In this document: positions 1 to 5,529 of the stretch, piece after piece | Layout of the letters: the number at the start of each line of letters is the position of its first letter | Numbering within the stretch: position 1 is the first letter of the stretch | Assembly: GCA_021793715.1 (NCBI GenBank) | Contig: JAJYSF010000087.1 | Span: 1 to 5,529, forward strand | Source: Actinomycetes bacterium | GTDB lineage: Bacteria; Actinomycetota; Actinomycetes; Actinomycetales; Microbacteriaceae | Length of the DNA: 5,529 nt | Reading direction: 5' to 3' | Translations under genes and position numbers: made by a program | The notes under the pieces: generated by a model | The model's database searches: none | What the model was told of the DNA's origin: nothing | Seen by the model: the letters and a program-made list of their open reading frames with translations, nothing else

Positions 1-1431
1 GGAGGCCGCGGAGACGCCCGCGGCGAGCGCATCGGCGTCCGGGGTTCCGTCGTCCGCGAGGTGCTTCGAGACGGTGGCGAGGATCGCGCCCCAGATCGCG
101 CCCGAGGTGCCGCCGGCGCGATCCGACCATGCGTCAGCGGCGCGTGCGAGCGTCGTCGCCGCGCCCGCGCCTCGCTCCTTGGCGTCGTGCGCGGCATTGC
201 GGGCCGCGTGCACACCGCGCTGCATGCCGATACCGTGGTCGCCGTCGCCCGCGACCTGATCGAGGCGTCCCAGCTCGTCGACGTGGGTGTCGATCGTCTC
301 CTGTGCGACATCGAAGAGACGCACGATGGCCGCGGCGACGGCACGACCGTCGGCGTCGGCGGACCCGATCTCGTCCGCGGCGGCGTCGACGTCGTCCTCG
401 GCGATGAGCTCGCCGCCGTGATCGACGGATCCGCGGCGATACGCGGGGGTGTCGACCCCCGTCTCCCAGAGCTCCTCGAGCTCGTCGTCGAGCCAGAGCA
501 GCGTGAGCGAGGTGCCCGCCATGTCGAAGCTCGTGCAGTACTCGCCGACGTGCGGATCGACGGCCTCGACGCCCGCGGCCTCGAGCAGCTGCGCGATGCG
601 GCGGTAGACGACGAACATCTCCTCGTACTTCAGGGATCCGAGGCCGTTGAGGATCGGGATCACGCGCGCGCCGCGCGCCTCGTCGACCCCGTCCGGCAGC
701 TCCTCGAGGAGGCGCTCGACAAGCATCTCGGCGAGGCCGTCGGCGGACGGGATGTCCTCGTCACGCAGCCCGGGCTCGCCATGAATGCCGAGGCCGACGG
801 CCATGCGACCGGGCTCGACCTCGAAGAGCGGCTCGGGCGCGCCGGGCAGGGTGCAGCCGGAGAACGCGACGCCGAACGAGCGCGTGCGCTCGTTCGCGTG
901 CCGCGCGAGTCGCACCACCTCGTCGAGCGACGCTCCGCGCTCGGCGGCTGCACCCGCGATCCGGAACACCGTGAGGTCACCCGCGATGCCGCGGCGCTTG
1001 TGCTTCTCCTCCGCGGCAGCACTCGAGACGTCGTCGGTGACGGTCACGGTCTGACACGGGATCCCGGCTTCGCGCAACTGCTCCTGCGCGGCGTCGAAGT
1101 TGAGCACGTCGCCGGCGTAGTTGCCGTAGCTGAGGAAGACGCCGCCGCCATTCTCGGCCGCCTTCGCGACGGAGAACACCTGCTGCATCGACGGCGACGC
1201 GAAGAGGTTCCCCATCGCGGCGCCGTGCGCGAGGCCAGGGCCGACGAGCCCGCCGAAAGCGGGGTAGTGGCCGCTGCCGCCGCCGATGACGACGGCGACC
1301 TGGCCGTCGGGCGTCTTCGTGGAGCGGGCGACGCCGCCGGACACGCGCCGCACATAGCGCGTGTTCGCGGCGACGAAGCCGTCGATCATCTCGTCGACGA
1401 AGTCGGCGGGGTCGTTCCAGAGGCGGGTCAT
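1..1431 (-). CDS. Fused DhaK-DhaL ketose kinase (dihydroxyacetone/erythrulose kinase family), 3' end cut by window
   Basis: ATP-dependent kinase that phosphorylates a terminal hydroxyl of a short ketose in the cytoplasm. I translated 477 residues from ATG at 1431; the reading frame is open through position 1. The DhaK domain (about residues 1-330) has GGGSGH at 50-55, GNYAGDVLNF at 103-112 and GLGIHGEPG around H217. H55, D108 and H217 correspond to E. coli DhaK H56, D109 and H218, the last being the covalent substrate-binding histidine. After a linker, the DhaL domain starts near 360. It has the Mg-nucleotide aspartates D391, D396 and D398 (in GDGDHG) and the GGTSGA loop at 440-445. Single-chain DhaK-DhaL kinases use ATP directly rather than the PTS, and usually run about 570-590 residues, so roughly 100 are missing. 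The start overlaps the dehydrogenase stop as ATGA, with only a weak GGAC upstream, so translational coupling is likely. The Tyr after H55, where classical enzymes have Glu, and the polyol-locus setting favour erythrulose or a similar tetrulose over dihydroxyacetone; that is inference. Confidence 0.93.
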   Translation of the reverse strand, partial: MTRLWNDPADFVDEMIDGFVAANTRYVRRVSGGVARSTKTPDGQVAVVIGGGSGHYPAFGGLVGPGLAHGAAMGNLFASPSMQQVFSVAKAAENGGGVFLSYGNYAGDVLNFDAAQEQLREAGIPCQTVTVTDDVSSAAAEEKHKRRGIAGDLTVFRIAGAAAERGASLDEVVRLARHANERTRSFGVAFSGCTLPGAPEPLFEVEPGRMAVGLGIHGEPGLRDEDIPSADGLAEMLVERLLEELPDGVDEARGARVIPILNGLGSLKYEEMFVVYRRIAQLLEAAGVEAVDPHVGEYCTSFDMAGTSLTLLWLDDELEELWETGVDTPAYRRGSVDHGGELIAEDDVDAAADEIGSADADGRAVAAAIVRLFDVAQETIDTHVDELGRLDQVAGDGDHGIGMQRGVHAARNAAHDAKERGAGAATTLARAADAWSDRAGGTSGAIWGAILATVSKHLADDGTPDADALAAGVSAAS

Positions 1432-2552
1432 GATCGGTTCGTCCGTTCTGTATCGCCGGAGTGGGTCGAGATTCCCGTGTCGTGGTGCGGGGCGGCCGGT
1501 GTCACGACCGACTTGATCGTGGCGGGATTCGCCGTCGACTCGAGGGCGTCCGTGACACGGTCCAGACCGAAGCGGCCGGTCACCATGCGGTCGAGATCGA
1601 CGCGGCCGTCGGCGACGAGCGAGATCGCGGTCGGCCACGTGTTGGCGTAGCGGAAGACGCCGGTGACGACGAGCTCGAGGTTCTGGATGCGGGAGATGGG
1701 CAGTGGCAGCTCGTCGAGCCCCATTCCGACGAGCACGACGCGACCCCCGGGGCGCACCGTGAGGATCCCGCTCTTGACGGCAGGTGCCGCGCCCGAGGCG
1801 TCGATGAACGCGTCGACCGTGCCGGCGATCTCATCGAGCCCGCCGGCAGCGGGGTCGATGGCCGCCGTCGCGCCAAAGGTGAGCGCCGACTCGCGCCGTG
1901 CTTCCGCGATGTCCGAGACGATCACGTCCGTCGCGCCGAACGCCCGCGCGACCTGCACGGTGACGATGCCGATCGGGCCGGCTCCCGCGATGAGCACGCG
2001 GTCGCCCGGCTGGATCTCGGCCTTGCGGGCGGTGGCGATGGCGACCGAGAGTGGCTCCATGAGGGCGGCCGCCTCGTCGCTGACGCTGTCCGGGATCGCG
2101 AAGGCGAAATGGCTTTGGATCGTGACGTACTCCTGGAAGGCGCCATCGGTGCCCGGGACCGCGTAGAAGCGCATGTCGGGGTCGAGGTTGTATGCGCCGC
2201 GCAGCGTTTCGCGAGACGTCGTGGACGGGTGCTGCGGCTCGATCGAGACGCGCTCGCCGATGCGCCCGGGGTCGACGTCCGCGCCCACGGAGACGATGAC
2301 GCCGCCGGCTTCGTGGCCGAGGACGAGGGGCTCCTCGACGTGCCAGTCGCCGAGGTGACCGTCCTGATAGAAGTGCACGTCGCTGCCGCACACGCCGACG
2401 GCGGTGACGCGGACCAGGACCTCGTCGGAGGCAGGGCTCGGAACAGGGCGCGTCGCGATTCTCACATCGCGCGCGCCGTGCAGCTCGGCGGCGCGCTGCG
2501 TGTCCGGAATCGCCGCGGATCCCTCGTCACGCAAGGCTTCTGTCTCGTTCAC
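1428..2552 (-). CDS. Zinc-dependent polyol dehydrogenase, sorbitol/xylitol dehydrogenase-like (MDR superfamily), structural-zinc cysteines lost
   Basis: 374-residue medium-chain dehydrogenase expected to oxidise a sugar alcohol to a ketose with NAD+. The catalytic zinc site is intact: C55 in GVCGSD, H80-E81 in GHEAGG, and E166 in LMEPLSVA. The Rossmann glycine motif is GAGPIG at 190-195, and D214 at the end of the second strand (VIVSD) fits NAD+ rather than NADP+. The YNLDPDMRFYA segment at 121-131 is typical of the sorbitol/xylitol dehydrogenase branch. In the structural-zinc lobe the four usual cysteines are S110, S113, T116 and D124 at exactly the canonical spacing, so no second zinc is expected. 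The protein has about 20 extra N-terminal residues and a polar tail of about 24 residues. The GTG start at 2552 is supported by AAGGAG 8 bases upstream; an ATG just upstream (2560) stops after three codons. It is the first gene of the minus-strand operon, and its TGA overlaps the kinase ATG. The substrate is not determined. Confidence 0.93.
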   Translation of the reverse strand: MNETEALRDEGSAAIPDTQRAAELHGARDVRIATRPVPSPASDEVLVRVTAVGVCGSDVHFYQDGHLGDWHVEEPLVLGHEAGGVIVSVGADVDPGRIGERVSIEPQHPSTTSRETLRGAYNLDPDMRFYAVPGTDGAFQEYVTIQSHFAFAIPDSVSDEAAALMEPLSVAIATARKAEIQPGDRVLIAGAGPIGIVTVQVARAFGATDVIVSDIAEARRESALTFGATAAIDPAAGGLDEIAGTVDAFIDASGAAPAVKSGILTVRPGGRVVLVGMGLDELPLPISRIQNLELVVTGVFRYANTWPTAISLVADGRVDLDRMVTGRFGLDRVTDALESTANPATIKSVVTPAAPHHDTGISTHSGDTERTNRS

Positions 2553-2560
2553 GCGCTCAT

Positions 2561-2566
2561 CTCCTT
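2561..2566 (-). promoter_or_regulatory. Shine-Dalgarno AAGGAG that fixes the GTG start at 2552
   Basis: AAGGAG on the minus strand lies 8 bases before the GTG at 2552. It directly abuts an ATG at 2560-2558, too close for that codon to be used efficiently, and that frame reads ATG AGC GCG TGA. This decides in favour of the GTG start. Confidence 0.75.
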
Positions 2567-2606
2567 CGATGCTGGTTCCCTTGGTTCGCCGGAATGTGTC
2601 ACGATG

Positions 2607-2635
2607 TTGACGTTGAATCTAACGTAACCCATGTT
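2607..2635 (+). promoter_or_regulatory. Possible promoter for the dehydrogenase-DUF2291-ABC operon (rightward)
   Basis: TTGACG at 2607-2612 matches five of six bases of the -35 consensus. With 17-base spacing the -10 position is CATGTT at 2630-2635, a poor match. A second pairing, TTGAAT (2613-2618) with TAAGCT (2637-2642) at 18 bases, is also possible. If used, transcripts would carry a leader of roughly 120 bases before the ATG at 2770. The elements overlap those of the leftward promoter. Confidence 0.3.
2610..2625. promoter_or_regulatory. Candidate operator: ACGTT-N6-AACGT inverted repeat between divergent promoters
   Basis: Perfect 5-base arms, ACGTT (2610-2614) and AACGT (2621-2625), flank a 6-base spacer. 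Allowing a one-base bulge, the arms extend outward to GTT (2606-2608) and AAC (2626-2628). The dyad lies among the -35/-10-like elements of both directions, as expected for a repressor controlling both operons. The regulator gene is not in the window. The arms are short, so chance is not excluded, but the AT-leaning sequence stands out from its GC-rich surroundings. Confidence 0.4.
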
Positions 2636-2648
2636 CTAAGCTACCCAA
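2616..2648 (-). promoter_or_regulatory. Possible promoter for the dehydrogenase-kinase operon (leftward)
   Basis: On the minus strand, TTGGGT (2648-2643) and TACGTT (2626-2621) are 16 bases apart. An alternative -10-like TAGATT lies at 2621-2616. Each matches the sigma-70-type consensus only partly. The support is mainly position: the AT-richest stretch of the window, about 70 bases upstream of the GTG start, inside a divergent intergenic region. No transcription start is known. Confidence 0.3.
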
Positions 2649-2664
2649 ACCTAACACTGTCGCA

Positions 2665-2747
2665 GGGTCTCCCACCATGGACCGGGTACCCGAAGACCCG
2701 ACCCCGGTCGGATGACCGCCAGAGAGGCGGGGCGATGCGAGCCCCGC
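2665..2747 (+). other. GC-rich 5' leader with nested inverted repeats ahead of the plus-strand operon
   Basis: Five inverted repeats are packed in 83 bases. GGGTCT (2665-2670) pairs with AGACCC (2694-2699) and encloses the palindrome CGGGTACCCG (2683-2692). CCGACC/GGTCGG (2698-2711) has a 2-base spacer. CCGCC-AGAGA-GGCGG (2716-2730) and GCGGGGC/GCCCCGC (2727-2747, 7-base loop) share bases 2727-2730, so the two could not form fully together. No U-tract follows, so none is an ordinary intrinsic terminator. The leader could affect translation of the dehydrogenase or hold operator sites. It does not match a riboswitch class I recognise, and high GC content makes stems common by chance. Confidence 0.35.
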
Positions 2748-2760
2748 GCCCGACGCGAAC

Positions 2761-2764
2761 GGAG
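2761..2764 (+). promoter_or_regulatory. Shine-Dalgarno GGAG for the dehydrogenase at 2770
   Basis: GGAG lies 5 bases before the ATG at 2770, just downstream of the GCGGGGC/GCCCCGC stem-loop. It supports this start over the upstream in-leader ATGs, which head overlapping shadow frames. Confidence 0.7.
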
Positions 2765-2769
2765 CAAAG

Positions 2770-3801
2770 ATGCGTGCAGTCGCTTTTCAAGATCAGGGAG
2801 TGCTTGCCCTCGAGGAACGCCCGAGGCCGACACCCGGCTACAAGGAGATCCTCATCGAGACCGCCGCGGTCGGGATCTGCGGCACGGACACGCACGTCTT
2901 CGACGGCGAGTTCGAAGGAACGGTCTTCCCCCTCGTGCCCGGTCACGAGGCGACGGGGACGATCGTGGAGCTCGGCGAGGGCGTCAACGACGGCGTCTTC
3001 GACTTCCGGGTCGGCGACAAGGTGGCGGTGAACCCCAGCACCACCTGCGGCGAGTGCGAGCAGTGCCTCAACGGCCGCCAGAACCTGTGCCCGCGATGGA
3101 ACGGCCTCGGCGTCGTCGCCTCCGACGGCGCCGCGCAGCAGTTCTTCACGGCGCCCTCGACGAACGTCTTCCGGCTGCAGCCCGAGACGGACATCTTCGA
3201 GGCAGCACTCATCGAGCCGCTCGCCTGCGCGATCCGTGGCTGGGACGTGCTGCCGCGCCGCATGGGCGATCACGTTCTCGTCTACGGCGCCGGCACCATG
3301 GGCCTGCTGATGGCGCAGCTCGCCCACCGCGCGGGAGCGGCGACCGTGACGATCGTCGATCTCAATGCGGACCGGCTCACGACGGCGGCTGAATGCGGCA
3401 TCGAGCTGCGCTACACGAACGCCGATGACGCGGACCGCGACAAGTGGGACGTCGTGATCGACTGCACCGGAAACATCCGCGCGATCGAAGACGGGCTCAC
3501 CCGCGTCAAGCCGGCCGGGTACTTCCAGGACTTCGGCGTCGCTCCCGCCGACAAGACGGCGCAGTTCTCGCCGTTCCGCATCTACCGTGACGAGATCTCG
3601 ATCGTCGGCACGATGGCGGTCCTCAACTCGTTCGGTCGTGCGGTCGAGATGTTCGAGGCCGGTGCGATCAACGCGCGGGCAATGATCAGCCACTCGTTCA
3701 CGCTCGACGACTACGCCGAGGCGCTCGAGATGTTCCGCCGCGGCGAGGGCCGCAAGCTGCAGATCCGCCCGAACGACACCGAGTCGCGGGTGCTTCTGTG
3801 A
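2770..3801 (+). CDS. Zinc-dependent polyol/alcohol dehydrogenase (MDR superfamily), both zinc sites intact
   Basis: 343-residue medium-chain dehydrogenase predicted to oxidise a sugar alcohol, or a similar secondary alcohol, with NAD+. Catalytic zinc residues are C37 (GICGTD), H59-E60 (GHEATG) and E149 (LIEPLACA). The structural-zinc lobe has C93, C96, C99 and C107 with normal spacing. The nucleotide-binding motif is GAGTMG at 173-178, and D197 (VTIVDLN) indicates NAD+ preference. Length is normal for the family. The ATG at 2770 has GGAG 5 bases upstream, and the N-terminus MRAVAF is typical. It leads the plus-strand operon and overlaps the DUF2291 gene by GTGA, tying it to sugar import. It is distant from the divergent dehydrogenase, so the two probably act on different stereoisomers or successive steps rather than being a recent duplication. 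Erythritol/threitol dehydrogenase is a reasonable guess from context; xylitol, arabitol or ribitol are alternatives. Confidence 0.93.
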   Translation: MRAVAFQDQGVLALEERPRPTPGYKEILIETAAVGICGTDTHVFDGEFEGTVFPLVPGHEATGTIVELGEGVNDGVFDFRVGDKVAVNPSTTCGECEQCLNGRQNLCPRWNGLGVVASDGAAQQFFTAPSTNVFRLQPETDIFEAALIEPLACAIRGWDVLPRRMGDHVLVYGAGTMGLLMAQLAHRAGAATVTIVDLNADRLTTAAECGIELRYTNADDADRDKWDVVIDCTGNIRAIEDGLTRVKPAGYFQDFGVAPADKTAQFSPFRIYRDEISIVGTMAVLNSFGRAVEMFEAGAINARAMISHSFTLDDYAEALEMFRRGEGRKLQIRPNDTESRVLL

Positions 3802-4454
3802 GCGGCGTCGCGGCGCCTGCGAGGCGCAAGGGTCTCGGCAAGGGCGCGAAGCGGGGGATCCTCGCGGCCGTGATCGTCGCGGCGATCGCGTTCGTCGCGA
3901 TCGGCACCCGCGTCGTTCCGTACGGTGCGGAGCTGCCGGGCGCCGAAGAGGGATTCAACGCCGAGACCTACGGCGCCGAGAACTTCCCGGCCGTACAGGA
4001 AGCGGTCGTGGAGCGCGCGGCCGACGCCGAGACGCTCGCGGCGGCCATCGCCGACGACCAGGAGGCGGCCGTCGGCGAGTACGCGGTCGAGAGCTCGGGC
4101 GGCCCCGTCTTCAGCGTCACGGTGACGGGCACCTTCGGCGAAGCATCCTCCGGCATCTACGACCTGCAGGTCGAGGGGCTCGGCGACGACCTCACAGTGC
4201 GCGTTCAGACCGGCCCCGCCATCAACGGCACCGAGCTGCGTGACGCCTCGGGCGAGATCACCTTTGGTGAGTTCACCAACCAGATCGACTACCAGAACGC
4301 GGCGGCGGCGCTGAACAACGAGATGAAGGTCGCGGTGCTCGAGGGCATCGACACCGAGAACCTCGAGGGCAAGACTGCCACGATCACGGGCGCCTTCACG
4401 CTCATCAACCCGCAGGCGTGGCTCCTCACGCCGGTCGAGCTCGAGGTGGGGTGA
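3798..4454 (+). CDS. DUF2291 family membrane-anchored protein linked to a sugar ABC importer
   Basis: 218 residues starting at GTG 3798, which overlaps the dehydrogenase TGA as GTGA. No convincing Shine-Dalgarno precedes it, so it probably depends on coupling. After a basic N-terminus (RRKGLGKGAKR), residues about 20-37 form a single hydrophobic segment. The rest is acidic and soluble, so the protein should be anchored in the membrane with its body outside. The segment 139-165 (GPAINGT, ELRDASGEI, then FGEFTNQIDY) is the conserved core of DUF2291, and the early VVPYG and GFNAETYG elements also fit. There is no cysteine at all, so it cannot be a lipoprotein, although some relatives are described as such. 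The family is typically encoded beside ribose-type sugar ABC transporters, as here. Its molecular role is unknown; an accessory part of the importer is inference. Confidence 0.85.
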   Translation: MSGVAAPARRKGLGKGAKRGILAAVIVAAIAFVAIGTRVVPYGAELPGAEEGFNAETYGAENFPAVQEAVVERAADAETLAAAIADDQEAAVGEYAVESSGGPVFSVTVTGTFGEASSGIYDLQVEGLGDDLTVRVQTGPAINGTELRDASGEITFGEFTNQIDYQNAAAALNNEMKVAVLEGIDTENLEGKTATITGAFTLINPQAWLLTPVELEVG

Positions 4455-4456
4455 TC

Positions 4457-5529
4457 ATGGCTACCGATGAGGTCGTCCTCGAAGCGCGCGACATCGTCAA
4501 GAACTATGGCGGCACGCGTGCGCTCAAGGGCGTGAACTTCTCGATCCGGTCGGGCACCGTCACCACACTGTTCGGTGAGAACGGCGCCGGCAAGTCGACG
4601 CTCATGAAGATCCTCTCCGGTGTCGAGCAGCCCACGTCCGGTGAGATCCTGCTCGGCGGCGAGCCGGTCGCGTTCTCGTCGACGATCGAGGCCGCCGAAC
4701 ACGGCATCTCGATCATTCACCAGGAGCTCAGCCTCGCGCCGAACCTCACGGTGCGGGACAACATCTTCATGGGCCGCGAGATCATGCGGCCGTTCGGCGG
4801 CGTCGACTACGCGGAGGAGGCGCGTCAGACGCGTGCGCTTCTGCAGGAGATGAACCTCGCCATCGAACCCGACACGTACGTCTCGGACCTCCGCGTCGGG
4901 CAGCAGCAGATCATCGAGATCGCGCGTGCGCTCTCGGTGAACTCGCGCATCCTCATCATGGATGAGCCGACGTCCGCGCTCGCCGCGGCCGAGGTCGAGA
5001 CCCTGTTCGGGATCATCCGGGAACTGCTCGCGCGCGGCGTCGCCATCGTCTACATCTCTCACCACCTCGAAGAGGCGCTCGAGATCACCGACCACGCGGT
5101 CGTGCTGCGCGACGGATCCATGACGGCGCGCGCCGAGCGAGAGGACATCGACCTCGCGTGGATCGTGCGCAACATGGTCGGCGACAACTTCGATCTCGGC
5201 TCGCCGCCCGAGGGGTACGAGTTCGGCGATCCGGTGCTGACCGTCGACGGTGTGACCGTGCTCGATCCCGACAACCCTGAGCGCGCGGTCGTGAAGGACC
5301 TCGACCTCGAGGTGCGCGCGGGCGAGATCGTCTGCATCTACGGACTCATGGGCGCCGGCCGCACGGAGCTGCTTGAGACGATCGCGGGCCGCGGCCGTGT
5401 CGAGCGGGGCGAGATCCTGCTCGACGGACGTTCGATCCTCGGCGATTCGATCGCAGAACGGATCGAGCACGGCGTCGGCCTCGTGCCGGAGGACCGGCAG
5501 CGCGACGGGCTCGTGCAGACGTTCTCGGT
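4457..5529 (+). CDS. Sugar ABC importer ATP-binding protein, two-domain RbsA/MglA type, 3' end cut by window
   Basis: ATPase that powers uptake of a monosaccharide or polyol through a CUT2-type importer. 357 residues are visible of about 500 expected. The first nucleotide-binding domain has Walker A GENGAGKST (K46 and S47), Q-loop Q89 in HQELSL, signature LRVGQQQ at 145-151, Walker B ILIMDEPTSAL with E170, and H-loop H202. The second domain starts near 255. Its Walker A is degenerate, GLMGAGRTEL at 296-305 with Arg in place of the catalytic Lys, as is usual for RbsA/MglA, and the family hallmark VPEDRQRDGLV lies near the cut end. The ATG at 4457 lies two bases after the DUF2291 stop, with GAGGTGGG as ribosome site. 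An in-frame GTG at 4451 overlapping that stop as GTGA would add two residues and cannot be excluded. Permease and binding-protein genes are expected downstream. In the signature, Arg146 replaces the usual Ser. Confidence 0.96.
   Translation, partial: MATDEVVLEARDIVKNYGGTRALKGVNFSIRSGTVTTLFGENGAGKSTLMKILSGVEQPTSGEILLGGEPVAFSSTIEAAEHGISIIHQELSLAPNLTVRDNIFMGREIMRPFGGVDYAEEARQTRALLQEMNLAIEPDTYVSDLRVGQQQIIEIARALSVNSRILIMDEPTSALAAAEVETLFGIIRELLARGVAIVYISHHLEEALEITDHAVVLRDGSMTARAEREDIDLAWIVRNMVGDNFDLGSPPEGYEFGDPVLTVDGVTVLDPDNPERAVVKDLDLEVRAGEIVCIYGLMGAGRTELLETIAGRGRVERGEILLDGRSILGDSIAERIEHGVGLVPEDRQRDGLVQTFS

Noticed and set aside
61..1650. Long plus-strand open frame of 529 codons opposite the kinase and dehydrogenase genes
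   Set aside because: It runs in register with the kinase codons on the other strand and is Arg/Asp/Val-rich without any recognisable motif. GC-rich coding DNA routinely leaves the opposite strand free of stops. The minus-strand translations carry clear family motifs.
1461..2627. Plus-strand open frame of 388 codons opposite the first dehydrogenase
   Set aside because: Antisense shadow; the minus strand encodes an intact sorbitol-dehydrogenase-like protein with a good ribosome site.
2727..2747. GCGGGGC/GCCCCGC stem-loop as an intrinsic terminator
   Set aside because: No run of T follows on either strand, and it lies inside the leader of an operon, just upstream of a ribosome site.
2712..3392. 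ATG at 2712 in the leader heading a 226-codon frame
   Set aside because: No ribosome site precedes it, the product is Arg-rich without motifs, and it overlaps the dehydrogenase in another frame.
2641..3693. Minus-strand open frame of 350 codons across the second dehydrogenase and its leader
   Set aside because: Shadow of the dehydrogenase at 2770-3801, whose zinc ligands and Rossmann motif are unmistakable.
1428..3801. The two dehydrogenases as a recent gene duplication
   Set aside because: They share only the family framework. Zinc lobe, termini and segment lengths all differ, so they are distant paralogues.
4289..5470. Minus-strand open frame of 393 codons opposite DUF2291 and the ABC ATPase
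   Set aside because: Low-complexity, charged composition with no motif, while the plus strand shows complete Walker A, signature, Walker B and H-loop motifs.

Overview
The window comes from a GC-rich bacterium whose codons end almost entirely in G or C, with GTG starts and 4-base stop/start overlaps. This suggests a high-GC actinobacterium. A member close to Microbacteriaceae is possible, but that placement is inference. The whole window reads as one divergently transcribed sugar-alcohol (polyol) or ketose uptake and catabolism locus. It contains five protein genes, two of them cut by the window edges, and no RNA genes, mobile elements or CRISPR.

Left arm, minus strand (1-2552): a zinc-type medium-chain dehydrogenase of the sorbitol/xylitol dehydrogenase group (2552 to 1428) is followed through an ATGA overlap by a fused DhaK-DhaL dihydroxyacetone/erythrulose-type kinase (1431 to beyond position 1; about the last 100 residues are missing). 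A polyol oxidised to a ketose and then phosphorylated on a terminal hydroxyl is the simplest reading of this pair.

Centre (2553-2769): the 217-base divergent intergenic region holds the only relatively AT-rich stretch. It contains weak promoter-like elements for both directions, an ACGTT-N6-AACGT dyad between them, and a GC-rich 5' leader with several inverted repeats ahead of the plus-strand operon.

Right arm, plus strand (2770-5529): a second zinc-dependent polyol dehydrogenase with all zinc ligands intact overlaps (GTGA) a membrane-anchored DUF2291 protein. That is followed almost without a gap by a sugar ABC importer ATPase of the RbsA/MglA two-domain type, cut at the right edge. The permease and the substrate-binding protein are not in the window and are probably downstream.

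Taken together: an ABC importer brings in a polyol, one of two dehydrogenases oxidises it to a ketose, and the DhaK-DhaL kinase phosphorylates it. The kinase carries GGGSGHYP instead of the GGGSGHEP of classical dihydroxyacetone kinases. That, with the polyol dehydrogenases and the sugar importer, makes a four-carbon polyol (erythritol or threitol, via erythrulose) the leading hypothesis. The substrate cannot be proven from sequence alone.
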